A stretch of 64,000 nt of DNA from Asparagopsis taxiformis (taxonomy: Eukaryota > Rhodophyta > Florideophyceae > Bonnemaisoniales > Bonnemaisoniaceae). Both the position numbers and the translations under genes were made by a program. Positions 34,364-44,107 of the stretch are shown here, in pieces (position 1 is the first letter of the stretch; each line of letters starts with the position of its first letter). A model generated the notes under the pieces. That model was not told where the DNA came from. It did no database searches and saw only the letters and a list, made by a program, of their open reading frames with translations. The DNA is taken from assembly GCA_030407315.1 (NCBI GenBank), contig JALQPE010002421.1:1-64000 (forward strand), in the 5' to 3' direction.

Positions 34364-37180
34364 ATGGCTCCTCGCACTCGCTCCAAACCCTCTGCCCCCG
34401 CCCCTGCTCGCGCTTCGACTCGCGGTCGGGCCTCCGCTCGCTCTCGCGCCCCTTCTCGCTCTCGCGCCCCTTCTCGCAGCCCTGGTCACGATAACTCTGT
34501 CACCGCCGAGGTTCAGTTGTCAGACTGTCCCAAAGCTGACCACAGGCTGTCTCCCTTGGATTTGCACAGACCCCCCCTATTCTCTCGTCATATTAGGGAA
34601 GGGAGAGTGCTTGAGCTGAAGGAGAAGTTCTTGAGGGAAGGATTCACCTCCTCAATCTCCCGAATCCTTGCCTGCAAAATGCTCCTTCCTAGTGAAGGCA
34701 GCACAACCCCCACCCTTCAAACCTTTTACATCGATGGTGGCCATCGCGTTGCGGCTCTCCAGAAGTGCATTCGTGAAGACCCGGAAGGGCAACATCCGTA
34801 TGCTGCTTCATTCAGGAACATCGATGTGGCTTTGATCAGGCGCCCAGGGACAGAAGAAGTTTCCGATGAGTACTTCACACCTTTTGAAGTACTCGGGCTG
34901 TCCATTCAAGCAAACACACTCACACATGATGTTGCCCTTGTTTCTTTGGCAGACCGAGTGTGTTCTGTGGTCCAACTGCTCACGACCAAGGACATGCTGG
35001 GTGAACCGAATCGGAAGTGCATTCAGGTCATCATGGACAGCCAGTTGTCGATATCGAAACTGGGCTACCAAGCCATCAACAAGCACGTGACTGCTGCGAA
35101 AGGCTTCCGGACTGTGAACAACAAAGCGCTTGAGTTCTGGAGTTCCGTACCGAGCATGTTCACCAAGGAAATTCTCGCTGCGGAACAGGAAAGGGCCGTT
35201 AAAGAAGGCCGTGACATCAACGACGATGTCTTCAAGCAGTCCGTAGACATGTATGGCTGCAACATGGATCTCGTTTTCATGGCAGACTTCCGTCGCGGCT
35301 CGGAGTATCAGCAAAGGTTCATCTTGCTCATAACAGCTCTCTGGACACGCATGCGAGATCTGCGTCAGTTGAGTAGGACGACAAGAGGATTTGGTAATCC
35401 TTTCGTTCGTGTTTTGATTGAAGTTTTCAAGATGTCCGAGCCGGTTGCTGCTCACAAAAAGATGGAGCCTCCGCTCGAGCATTTCTACTCCGAGCTCAAG
35501 AACACTGGGTCAGGAAAGGAGACTGTTATTGCGAACAGTATTGCGGAGACCCTCCTGCACTTCAATACCGACGACAACAGCGGTACGAAGCATGCTCTCG
35601 TCTCCGACGAAATGTATGAGCAGCTTCGCTTTTCCACGGGCGTTGTGGACATGGAAGAAGACCAAAGGGTCATTGTTCACAATGAACAGCCATCTGAAGA
35701 TGCGCCGAAGCCATCTACGCCCCAATCAGATGAGCCTTCTACCCCTTCTACCCGTTCTGGTCCTACTCCTCCTGCCCCTTCTACCCCTCCTGCTCCTTCT
35801 ACCCCTCCTGCTCCTCGTGCTCATTCTACCCCTTCTACCCCTTCTACTCCTGCTCCTACTACCCCTCCTGCTCCTGCCACTTCCGTTCCTGCAGTTGAGC
35901 AGGCTCAAGGAACCCCTGATGCCACTGTGGCAGGTTCTGAGAAGCAATTGGGATCTGTTCTCCTCCGTCTCCCTCTCAATGCACCCCCGGTTGCGGTGAA
36001 TGAGCCAGTCGAGACACTTCGCAGGTCGAAACGGCAGAGAACGGAGAGTCTACGGGTTGGCGGCGACAGTCAGGCAGAGTCGGAGGTAGAAGAAGAGTCC
36101 GAAGAGCCCCTTCCGAAGCGCAGAAGACTGGAATTTAACCGTACGGTTAAACGTTCAACCGAGGAGATTCCATTGTTCAGCGATGAGCAGGAAAATCCCC
36201 TCCCCGACAGGGTAGTCGATGAACGGATTATGGATATTCTCCCGAACACCATACCGTCAGACTCTAGGGTCAAGTACTATATCGACAGCAAGCTGTACGA
36301 AACAATCCGACAGGAGATTTTGAGTGCAGCTGCTGCCGATATGAATTGTATAGCGTGCAGTGGTCCAGCTTGCTGTGCAGAGAAGTTCTTTGCAACAGCT
36401 AGGTCAACTCTCAATCTCTTGGGTGCCCATGTACTCAGTGGTATCTTCCGTTCTTCGACTGTGGGCAACGCAGCACATGAACTGTTCACGTTCTACGCCC
36501 AGAAGTTCAAACCTGTTCATTCTTCTGCTGAAGACAGTTCCAATGATCCCTGGCATCAGATTCGAAACAAGGGTGAGGTAACAGCAGAGCAACAGGCCTC
36601 TCGTTTGGGAAGGTTCTCTATCTCAAGGAAGAAGATTTGCGACGATCTCGAGCAGATGGATGAACATCAATTCAAGAACAAGATGATTCTCGAGGTCGGC
36701 AAAGCAATCTGTGCCGAGCTAATGTACTTGGGCCTAGGAATCCATGAGCCTGTGGCCTTTCCTAAAACCGGTTTACGTCTTTTGCTGACCTCTGATGGTG
36801 CTCCAGATCAAGACTTGCACACAGACCTACCGGTGGTCATCAATGATTCCGATTTCCCACCTGGAAGATCGTACTTTCTGATGGCAAGCGCGGCTGATGG
36901 GTTCTGGCTTCGTGGAGCGTATTTCAGCCACGTCTGTTTGACGCGTGCAGACGCTGAGAAGTACAAGACGCCTGTTATGGACATCTACGTGCCACCGTAT
37001 TCTCTCTTCATCGGTCGTGGTGACTTCTACCATGGAGGCAAAGGATTCAGTAGTTCAGCGGAAAATCGCCTAACATATGGTCTTCCGGTTCGTTCTCATC
37101 TCTACCTTTTAAGTGACGAAGAAGAATTGGCGGATGCTATCGAAACAGTCAACTACTGGGATGCACCTAGTGCGCGATAA
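34364..37180 (+). CDS. ParB-like / 2OG-Fe(II) oxygenase-like fusion protein 3 (cassette B)
   Basis: 938 residues, intact, ATG at 34,364. The N-terminus is an Arg/Ser/Ala/Pro-rich tail with repeated SRAPSRS, which could bind nucleic acid. Residues about 60-160 are a ParB-like domain (YIDGGHRVAALQ, DGGHR near 124-128). A conserved middle region follows (THDVALVSLADRVCSV; DMYGCNMDLVF), then a linker of PSTPPAP repeats (about 450-520) and a basic patch LPKRRR. The C-terminal oxygenase-like domain has H819-x-D821, H890 (FYHGGKGF) and R910 (VRSHLYL). The order H-x-D, H, R, with the Arg 20 residues after the distal His, is the usual 2OG oxygenase pattern. It is convergent with the methyltransferase/SET gene next to it. 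Confidence 0.85.
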   Translation: MAPRTRSKPSAPAPARASTRGRASARSRAPSRSRAPSRSPGHDNSVTAEVQLSDCPKADHRLSPLDLHRPPLFSRHIREGRVLELKEKFLREGFTSSISRILACKMLLPSEGSTTPTLQTFYIDGGHRVAALQKCIREDPEGQHPYAASFRNIDVALIRRPGTEEVSDEYFTPFEVLGLSIQANTLTHDVALVSLADRVCSVVQLLTTKDMLGEPNRKCIQVIMDSQLSISKLGYQAINKHVTAAKGFRTVNNKALEFWSSVPSMFTKEILAAEQERAVKEGRDINDDVFKQSVDMYGCNMDLVFMADFRRGSEYQQRFILLITALWTRMRDLRQLSRTTRGFGNPFVRVLIEVFKMSEPVAAHKKMEPPLEHFYSELKNTGSGKETVIANSIAETLLHFNTDDNSGTKHALVSDEMYEQLRFSTGVVDMEEDQRVIVHNEQPSEDAPKPSTPQSDEPSTPSTRSGPTPPAPSTPPAPSTPPAPRAHSTPSTPSTPAPTTPPAPATSVPAVEQAQGTPDATVAGSEKQLGSVLLRLPLNAPPVAVNEPVETLRRSKRQRTESLRVGGDSQAESEVEEESEEPLPKRRRLEFNRTVKRSTEEIPLFSDEQENPLPDRVVDERIMDILPNTIPSDSRVKYYIDSKLYETIRQEILSAAAADMNCIACSGPACCAEKFFATARSTLNLLGAHVLSGIFRSSTVGNAAHELFTFYAQKFKPVHSSAEDSSNDPWHQIRNKGEVTAEQQASRLGRFSISRKKICDDLEQMDEHQFKNKMILEVGKAICAELMYLGLGIHEPVAFPKTGLRLLLTSDGAPDQDLHTDLPVVINDSDFPPGRSYFLMASAADGFWLRGAYFSHVCLTRADAEKYKTPVMDIYVPPYSLFIGRGDFYHGGKGFSSSAENRLTYGLPVRSHLYLLSDEEELADAIETVNYWDAPSAR

Positions 37181-37511
37181 TCTGCAAGAATACTGCTTTG
37201 CCTCTCCCTCTACAGGCAGCATCTGCCAATCCTAAGCTAGCTTCGGTAGTATACTTCCTTTACCACAACTAAATCTACTCCTATTCATGACTTTGAAAAT
37301 ATTAGCACGGTCAGTCTACTGCACTATTAGAGTTCCTCTACCTCTCACCCCGCATAGCTTCTACACCCTACATCGTACAGACTGATCTCTTTTCCTTTCC
37401 TACATGCATGGCACAGTTTTGCAAGACTGCCACAATTCCACATCACTCGAGTAACCAAGGTCTTGAATTGTTCTTCTTAGTATACTAACTATAGTTGAGA
37501 TGCAAACCTGG
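37181..37511. other. Intergenic, nothing recognised
   Basis: Pyrimidine-rich 3' flank of the ParB/oxygenase gene. No ORF or structured element seen before the repeat pair at 37,512. Confidence 0.5.
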
Positions 37512-37730
37512 CAGCCAATGGCAGAGCTGCACTTGGGCTGGCCACACCCAAAATAATACCCGGTATTATTTTGGCATGGCAAAGCCCAGGTGCAGCAATT
37601 CCATTGGCTGCCGCTGCGTTCATGACAGCCAATGGCAGAGCTGCACTTGGGCTGGCCACACCCAAAATAATACCCGGTATTATTTTGGCATGGCAAAGCC
37701 CAGGTGCAGCACTATCATTGGACGTGGGCT
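37512..37730. repeat. Tandem pair of foldback units with ATACCCGGTAT core (locus 3)
   Basis: Two near-identical units, period 114 bp (CAGCCAATGGCAGAG at 37,512 and 37,626). Each is an almost complete hairpin: CAGCCAATGG at one end and CCATTGGCTG at the other, GCTGCACTTGGGCT against AGCCCAGGTGCAGC, and the central AATAATACCCGGTATTATT. Located between convergent genes. Confidence 0.94.
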
Positions 37731-37870
37731 GACTGGCACCGCTCAGCAAATGAAAGTCTGTTATTATCGCTCAGGTAGATTGTAGTACTACAACGTTGTA
37801 CGAGTTCAGATGCAAGACTTTTTATTGCTGATGGTACTCTTGATATCTGTAATTGGACGCCTAAACTGTC

Positions 37871-40800
37871 CTACTTCTCTGCAGTCCAGTAGCGCGATCC
37901 ATAGTCAACGAATATCTCTTCCCCAGCTCGAACATCTACTACAACCTGCGCTAGGATGAGATCAGGTTTTGCTACTGCATACTTGAAGTCGCAAGTAGGA
38001 TTGACGTCTTTGTGAACTCGGAACTCTGCATTTTTTCTGCGTTGCACATTTGCAACTCTCTCCATTCCGTCAATGGTCCTACTGTCGTTGAGGTAGCTGC
38101 AGACATTGTATTCCGCTGGTACAAGATATATCTTGTCGACCGGTGCTTCTTCTCCGATGACACTGGTCTCCATCTCCATGTTGAAGTTTTGGAATCTTTC
38201 ACCAGTACAACCGAACCCGTCCGGTCCGTACAAGCGACTGCGTTGCGGTTCATTCTCCCCAATCTTCCCGTATAAAATTGTCCCATTATACCATCCAACA
38301 ACAGAGCCCCTCTCTAAATCTTCTGCGGCAAAAACCCCCAATCCTCCCTCTCGAACTGTCGATGCAGCAACAATAACGTTGTGAAAGGAGGCATCTACTG
38401 CAAGCATCATCTCAGGGTCAACGGAGAAAACCTTGCCTAAATCTTCTACGCCCCATTCATTCATTGGGACTTCGGCAAGTCTTCGGAGCATGCTTTGATC
38501 CCGCGCAACAGAGGAGACAAATCGCAACATATGCAGTGGTAGTGAAGATACCGACGGGAATCCATCAGGCGCATCACTTCGATGTCGAAGTCTTTCACTT
38601 CCTACATTGCTCCTTATCGAGTAATTCCATTCTTTGTTAGCGAGAATACTCGATATGTCATTTTTGGTTGCCTCCCCAAAAACTCCATCTCGACCTTGCC
38701 TAACAAAGCAATCCAGCAACAACGGCTGAGCTGATCCATGGCATGTGGCGTCTTTTTCACATCCAATAAACTTGCGATACAGACCATCTCTCATTGTCAT
38801 GCAAGCTATTGCAGTAGAATACGTTCCGGAGAATAGATCTACCACAATGTCTCCTGGCTTTGAAAACCTTGAAATAAGCTCTCGAAGTATGGACAGAGGC
38901 TTCTGCTCCGCACGTAGCCTTTTGTCTTCGAAGTTCAATGACTCACCAGGTCCGAGCTTTGGGCAGTTGTCGATTGCGTTCACGTACCCTGGATGTCGTG
39001 AAAGGTCACGGTTATGCAAAGAATAATCAACCATTTCAAACGCGGCAGCTCCCATCCCACGTTTGAAACTGTGCACAACAAACTCGTGAATGTTGTGTAA
39101 TGAACACGATTTGTTCATTGGGTTTTGGATGAATACGTAGGGACGACGGCTTAGAATGAGAGGAACATCGTCTGTACGCATGGATTGTTCCCCGCTTTCT
39201 GCATTTTGAAGAGCTTCTCCCCACCCAACCAACTGTTTGATACTGGAAAATATCAGGGCATGTCCTCCAGGGCGCAGCATTCGAGAAATGTCCTTTCCAG
39301 TACGAAACATTTGTGCGCTATTGATGTCATCATAGTCTGAATTGGTCTTGCCTTTCTCCCTCCGCGTGTTGAAGGGTGGATCGGTGAGCACAAGTTGTGC
39401 TTGTCCATCAATAGTATTCCCTGAAAGCATGCCAATGGAATCAGTGTTAACCTGGTGCACTAACCTCGAGGCTGTACAGTTGTAAGCCACGCAAAATCTC
39501 TTCATGACCTTTTTCAATTGCACAATATGATCCGGTACCCCCTCTTCCTCACCCACTGCCTCCGCTGACGGTGTATCCTCCGCAACATCTTGCATAACCG
39601 TGTCCATTGCGGACGAAGCCCTCCCATCCATGCTGGATGTATACTGGGATCCAGAGTCATTGGTAGGTTTCCTTCCACCTGTACCTAAACGGCGAGTGCT
39701 GTGCTGCATTGATTCATTCGACTCAAGACGATCTCTTTCTCGAGAAAGAGATCTGGATGCTGCGTTGCGCTGTTCAGTCTCGTAGAGAATTTTCAAGTCG
39801 CAGACATCAACTGGCTTCACACGCATTTCACGGTTCCAGTTCTTCCATACCTTGAGTCTTTCGTGACCATCCAATGCGATGGATTGTTCTATTCTTGCTT
39901 CGATGAAGGCGTTCAATCCGAACCGGTCAGGCTGATGGAAAAATTTAGTGCGCAGCCCTTCCATCTGGTTCGTACTTGATCCGAATACATCAATGCCTAT
40001 CATACAGTCATACACAGACACTAGTACGGCTTCTGTCAAAGACCTCAACCTTGCATCAACAGAGATATCCAAAGTGCCTGGATAACCTGCATTCTCGCGG
40101 AGTTTCACTACCGGGGACGGAAGCAGAAGATCTGAGTAGTGGTCAGGATGTGCCCACCCGTCAGTACGATTAGCAAGACAGATGAATTGGAATTTCTCAG
40201 AGTCGAAAACCATGTATGGGCGACACATCATGTAGGCGCTTTCGAAGCCCAGAATCATCGCTGTTGTATCCCAGGCAGACATGACCCTTTCCAAAACGAC
40301 ACCCACAGACTCTCCGTTTGCTCTTGTGCGCTGGAAAGGGGCGAATGTAGAAGTCTCTGTATCCCTCCCAGTTCTACGACGCTTCCTACCCCGGCGAATG
40401 GGTGCATTTCTGCGTCTAGTGAGGGCAATGTGCACAAATGAAATCATAAACATCAGCCTTCCAAATACTTTGTCTTCTTCTGTTAATGTTCTACCCTGTG
40501 CACTTCTTCCAGAACGAAAATACTCACAGGTGAGGACTTCGCGACACAATGGAGAAGCAATTTCACCACTTGTAGACATCCCAAACAACTGCTCGCCGAC
40601 TGATGCTCTTTTCTCGAGAGATGTGGGAAACTCCTTCATCGCAAAATTGTTCTGAACTTCCACCGGCCTTCCCCATACAATACAGAACAACTGCCACAGA
40701 CAGCGAACCATTTTGGGATTGGGTTCTTCTATGCGACTGTAGGGGCGAAGCACACGAAGAATTGACAAGCAACTCTCGTACTGTGGCTGCCTCAGCACAG

Positions 40801-41380
40801 TTTCTGCCAAATCTTCGCGCTGAGATCCCACGGCGAGCCATCGCCTAATGGATGGCATATTCACGTCGCGAATTGTAACCATGCTTGAGCTTCCTTGTTT
40901 TTCACCTGCGTTTCGCTCCCAGTACCCATCTCTAAGATCCAAAGTAAGATTCAGGTACTCAATGAAAGTCATCCTCTTCTGCCTGGATGCCATATCGTTC
41001 GCGTTTGATGCTTTCACACTATCTAGAAGGAAAGCAGCACTTGTAATCGGAGATATGTCGACTTCTTCTTCAATCATAGGAACAGTGAAATCACGCGGAA
41101 GCTCACCGTTCTCTATGAGCTTGATTACAGCTTTCGAACGATGCGCACCATCCAGCACCTCTACCTCACCGGCAATGATCCGACCGGTAATTGGGTTGTT
41201 GTCATTGTAGCCGTAAACCTGAATGCTCTCGGCAATAACATCGACGTGCCTGTAGTCGATTTCTCGAATCTCGACATATCTTTTGATCTTGAATGGGTCG
41301 ATGTGCAATAGCCCATTGCGCCGCTCACCATGAAGGGGACGCCCAGAGGTGCTCGCTGGATTTCTCTTCTCAGAGGCCAT
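37871..41380 (-). CDS. ParB-like / beta-class amino-DNA methyltransferase / SET-domain fusion protein 1 (cassette B)
   Basis: 1,169 residues, intact, ATG at 41,380. Three parts. (1) ParB-like domain, residues about 25-120, with VLDGAHR (D77-R81). (2) DNA methyltransferase, about 620-880: catalytic motif IV LTDPPFN (D667-F670) lies before the AdoMet-binding motif I VDLFSGTYS (D848-S855); this permuted order and the DPPF motif are those of beta-class N6-adenine/N4-cytosine methyltransferases (the N6_N4_Mtase family). (3) SET domain, about 1000-1164: GGLGVF (1012), GWYNGTI, YLND (1096-1099, in place of the usual NHSC), and EEIFVDYG (D1159-G1161). ParB plus this methyltransferase is a known prokaryotic/phage pairing; the SET addition is eukaryote-like. 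Predicted role: methylating DNA and perhaps a protein such as a histone. The altered NHxC motif leaves SET activity open. Confidence 0.88.
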   Translation of the reverse strand: MASEKRNPASTSGRPLHGERRNGLLHIDPFKIKRYVEIREIDYRHVDVIAESIQVYGYNDNNPITGRIIAGEVEVLDGAHRSKAVIKLIENGELPRDFTVPMIEEEVDISPITSAAFLLDSVKASNANDMASRQKRMTFIEYLNLTLDLRDGYWERNAGEKQGSSSMVTIRDVNMPSIRRWLAVGSQREDLAETVLRQPQYESCLSILRVLRPYSRIEEPNPKMVRCLWQLFCIVWGRPVEVQNNFAMKEFPTSLEKRASVGEQLFGMSTSGEIASPLCREVLTCEYFRSGRSAQGRTLTEEDKVFGRLMFMISFVHIALTRRRNAPIRRGRKRRRTGRDTETSTFAPFQRTRANGESVGVVLERVMSAWDTTAMILGFESAYMMCRPYMVFDSEKFQFICLANRTDGWAHPDHYSDLLLPSPVVKLRENAGYPGTLDISVDARLRSLTEAVLVSVYDCMIGIDVFGSSTNQMEGLRTKFFHQPDRFGLNAFIEARIEQSIALDGHERLKVWKNWNREMRVKPVDVCDLKILYETEQRNAASRSLSRERDRLESNESMQHSTRRLGTGGRKPTNDSGSQYTSSMDGRASSAMDTVMQDVAEDTPSAEAVGEEEGVPDHIVQLKKVMKRFCVAYNCTASRLVHQVNTDSIGMLSGNTIDGQAQLVLTDPPFNTRREKGKTNSDYDDINSAQMFRTGKDISRMLRPGGHALIFSSIKQLVGWGEALQNAESGEQSMRTDDVPLILSRRPYVFIQNPMNKSCSLHNIHEFVVHSFKRGMGAAAFEMVDYSLHNRDLSRHPGYVNAIDNCPKLGPGESLNFEDKRLRAEQKPLSILRELISRFSKPGDIVVDLFSGTYSTAIACMTMRDGLYRKFIGCEKDATCHGSAQPLLLDCFVRQGRDGVFGEATKNDISSILANKEWNYSIRSNVGSERLRHRSDAPDGFPSVSSLPLHMLRFVSSVARDQSMLRRLAEVPMNEWGVEDLGKVFSVDPEMMLAVDASFHNVIVAASTVREGGLGVFAAEDLERGSVVGWYNGTILYGKIGENEPQRSRLYGPDGFGCTGERFQNFNMEMETSVIGEEAPVDKIYLVPAEYNVCSYLNDSRTIDGMERVANVQRRKNAEFRVHKDVNPTCDFKYAVAKPDLILAQVVVDVRAGEEIFVDYGSRYWTAEK

Positions 41381-42111
41381 CGAGAAATAGATTCTTCACC
41401 TCAATCAGCCACCAGCAGAAAACAATCTTCTCTCCTACCTGCCGTTAAAAACCTTCGGCAACAATCTTGATAAACCTTAAATGCACAGTTAAAGAGTTAA
41501 CCTGAATATTTTCAGGTATACTTTGGCTAGGTAGGGTACGTAATGAGGAATAATTAGGTTCTTCGGCGGCCTTTCAATACAATTATTTCGCCAACGGACA
41601 TTTCCATTTTTGTTTTGAATTTGAAGTCCCCTCGAGAGATTGAGTTTGAAATCTGCCATCGGAGATTTCAAAACCAATCTCTTGAGAGGACTTCATCTTC
41701 TGTTCGAACTTGTAGACTCGTTCTTACAACCAGTATATAAATATACACATTGATTTCACTGCATCATTCTCGATCCCTGCGTCTGTTTATACATACACGT
41801 CTAGGTTCCGTTATATTGCCACAGCGAAAAATACACCCAATCTACTGGTAATGGCTTCGAGCAGCTCGGAATAAGATCTTTATTATATGGTGATGAATGT
41901 TCAAGAGAGATGATCATCACGATGTTGGTCTCCCATGTCGCTTGGGACAGGTGTTAGTAATTTATAACCGTTACGAGTTATGCAAGTATAAAAATAGTAA
42001 CCTACCAATTTTCTCTCTATCATTCCACACGGATACAAGCTGTACAGTTTCGTCATCTTTCCTGTTTCCTCAGTCGATACCTCTTCCATTCTTTTCCTGG
42101 GAATACCCATT
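41381..42111. promoter_or_regulatory. Divergent intergenic region with TATA box and hairpin
   Basis: Separates the methyltransferase/SET gene (-) from the Tudor-like gene (+). It holds a 32-bp imperfect inverted repeat (41,623-41,694, loop GCCATCGG, about four mismatches) and a good TATA box CAGTATATAAATATACAC at about 41,730 for the plus strand. Likely shared promoter region; the hairpin could be a common control site. Confidence 0.5.
41623..41694. repeat. Imperfect inverted repeat between divergent genes
   Basis: Left arm begins GAAGTCCCCTCGAGAGATTG, right arm ends GAGAGGACTTC. Arms of 32 bp around an 8-nt loop. It was not found elsewhere in the window. Confidence 0.85.
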
Positions 42112-43500
42112 ATGCAAGACCCAACAGACTTTGTCTCCGAAGGATCAGTCATTGAAGTAGAATGGAGTTTACGAACGAGAGGAAGGAAACAGAAAAAGGT
42201 TTGGTGGGGCGCCAAAGTTTTGAGTACTGCCAAGCCGGACGCGTCCGGAGAACATCGTTTGACTGGAAACTTGTTTGTTACGCTGCAATATCAATCTGAA
42301 CACGGTTTCGACCAGTCAGTCTCTACAGCAAAATTATTCAAGAACAATTCGCTGCTGGACATTGACTCTGGAAACATGCTACGTTGGAGGTTTGGAGAGC
42401 AACTAGCACTAGAGCAGACGATCTCGTCTGCGGGTGAAGACAGTTTCCATAAAAAAGACTGCAAACAAAACATGTTGAGTCGATCCAAGTCCGAGCCGCG
42501 CTTAGTTTGCGATGAGAGTCCTCCTGGTCCTAACATCAATGAGGACATATCCAAGCTGTTTCAAAAGGTATCCTACCTCGAAAGGCAGATTCTCAACTGT
42601 CGCGGTTCATCAAGCGCTACTGGACCCATCTTCGGAAACATTGTGTGCGACTACCTGTTCCAGAGAGTTGGCTTAAAACTGGACAAACCCCTGTCCTCCA
42701 AAATCACGAAGTCTGAAACAGGCCGGGAAGTGAGCTCCTTGGTGCAAGACTATGTGACGGCAAGAGCAGATTGCTCGCTTGAACAGTTTTTACAACTTTC
42801 CAGGCTATGCGAAGAGAAGAACAACCCAAACACAATTTTCCTGCCGAGCGTCGAGGCGGTTCGAATTTCAACTGGGAGAGATAAAGAGCTATCGATCCAC
42901 TTTGGAACATACTATGACCTCTGCAATACTTTAGCTCCTTCCATGTCTACATGCACGAACTCTACTATCCTCAAGTGGAAGAAAACACGACACGATTCTG
43001 GGTCTTCTGTCATTAGAGTTTTGGGAACTCTAGCAGACAGTGCTTCAGAAGATTCTATTCCATCTACAAAGGCTGTTCTTGTTGGTTCCTCTTTATACAG
43101 GAGATCTGAAAACATGAGTAGTACTGTCGTTCTTACTCGAGAATCTGATGAATACGACTATGTCAATTGCAGCTATTCGTATCCTTTGGAAGCTCGCTTC
43201 CTCTCAAGTCGAGAAATGCAGGAGAACTTTGAGCTGCCGGACAGCAAAAATTTCAAACTGGCCAACTCGTTCTCACTGACCTGGAAACCTGTTCAAGGCC
43301 CTCGTCCATATGGAACTTTCGAGCGCGTTCTCAAGAATGTTGTGTTGGGAACTGCATACTTGAACCTCCCAGCATGCATTTTCAGTGGACACACCATCTG
43401 CAGCGAGCTAGACACAATTGGACATGACGTTATCGTTGGACAGAATAGTTCCCCTGTCGATGCACCTCATCCTACCGTACACGATGTCGCCTCCGAGTAA
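42112..43500 (+). CDS. Protein with Tudor-like N-terminus 1 (cassette B)
   Basis: 462 residues, ATG at 42,112, intact. It aligns along its length with the protein at 50,909 in the other cassette. Residues about 10-95 (SVIEVEWSLR...VWWGAKVL...FVTLQYQSEHGFDQSV...LLDID) have the pattern of a small beta-barrel such as Tudor or agenet: aromatic residues, then Y..E.GFD. This resemblance is by eye. A short heptad region (about 140-160, ISKLFQKVSYLERQI) follows, then a conserved C-terminal domain that I do not recognise (SGSSVIRVLGTLAD; YDYVNCSYSYPLEARFL; LPACIFSGHTICSEL). If the Tudor-like call is right, it could read a methylated lysine or arginine. It is divergent from the methyltransferase/SET gene and convergent with the coiled-coil gene. 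Confidence 0.7.
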   Translation: MQDPTDFVSEGSVIEVEWSLRTRGRKQKKVWWGAKVLSTAKPDASGEHRLTGNLFVTLQYQSEHGFDQSVSTAKLFKNNSLLDIDSGNMLRWRFGEQLALEQTISSAGEDSFHKKDCKQNMLSRSKSEPRLVCDESPPGPNINEDISKLFQKVSYLERQILNCRGSSSATGPIFGNIVCDYLFQRVGLKLDKPLSSKITKSETGREVSSLVQDYVTARADCSLEQFLQLSRLCEEKNNPNTIFLPSVEAVRISTGRDKELSIHFGTYYDLCNTLAPSMSTCTNSTILKWKKTRHDSGSSVIRVLGTLADSASEDSIPSTKAVLVGSSLYRRSENMSSTVVLTRESDEYDYVNCSYSYPLEARFLSSREMQENFELPDSKNFKLANSFSLTWKPVQGPRPYGTFERVLKNVVLGTAYLNLPACIFSGHTICSELDTIGHDVIVGQNSSPVDAPHPTVHDVASE

Positions 43501-43609
43501 AACGTTTTCTATCTTTTCTAGATGGGTCTACAAGACTGTTCAGAGTTAGTCAACCTCGATTAAGTCGATGGTATCCATCGATACATGCTCCGTATCTTTC
43601 TGGCCTGTT

Positions 43610-43830
43610 CCTTCGTCCAGGGACTGTCTGCATTCTGTAACAATGATTGCCCTCCACTTGGCAAAATATCCCTGAAAATAATACCGGGTATTATTCTTAG
43701 GTTTCGTCCAGGGATCGCCTGTAGTCGGTACGAATGATTGCCCTCCACTTGGCAAAATATTCCTCAAAATAATACCCGGTATTATTTTCCGCACTACTCT
43801 GCCAGGTGGAGCTACGGCATTGGATGGGAC
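43610..43830. repeat. Tandem pair of foldback units with ATACCGGGTAT core (locus 4)
   Basis: Two units, period about 91 bp (AATGATTGCCCTCCACTTGG at about 43,642 and 43,733), each with AATAATACC(C/G)GGTATTATT. The outer arms (CCACTTGGC / GCCAGGTGG) pair less fully than at loci 2 and 3. Lies between the convergent Tudor-like and coiled-coil genes of cassette B. Confidence 0.9.
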
Positions 43831-44107
43831 TGCACAGGCCCCGAAGCTACTAGAGGCGTGCTCAATGACAGGGTAAAACTCTTAACCGTAGTAGACATGA
43901 CGCTTTCTAGTCGCAGAGTGAGCTGAAAAATAAGAACGATAGCTATTGTTTCCAGTACACCATGTAGTACGTAGCATGCTAGGGTGCACCTTTTCCACTC
44001 ATATCCTAGACAGTTTCATATCTAAAGGTTTCTATTTCTCCTCAGTCTGCCTCGTCGTAATTATTTTACTTCAAAGGTTATGAAACTTTACTTATCCGCT
44101 TCCATTA

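Noticed and set aside
29366..37730. Tandem palindromic repeats resembling a CRISPR array
   Set aside because: Only two units per locus, no unique spacers of constant length, and a clearly eukaryotic setting with no cas genes.
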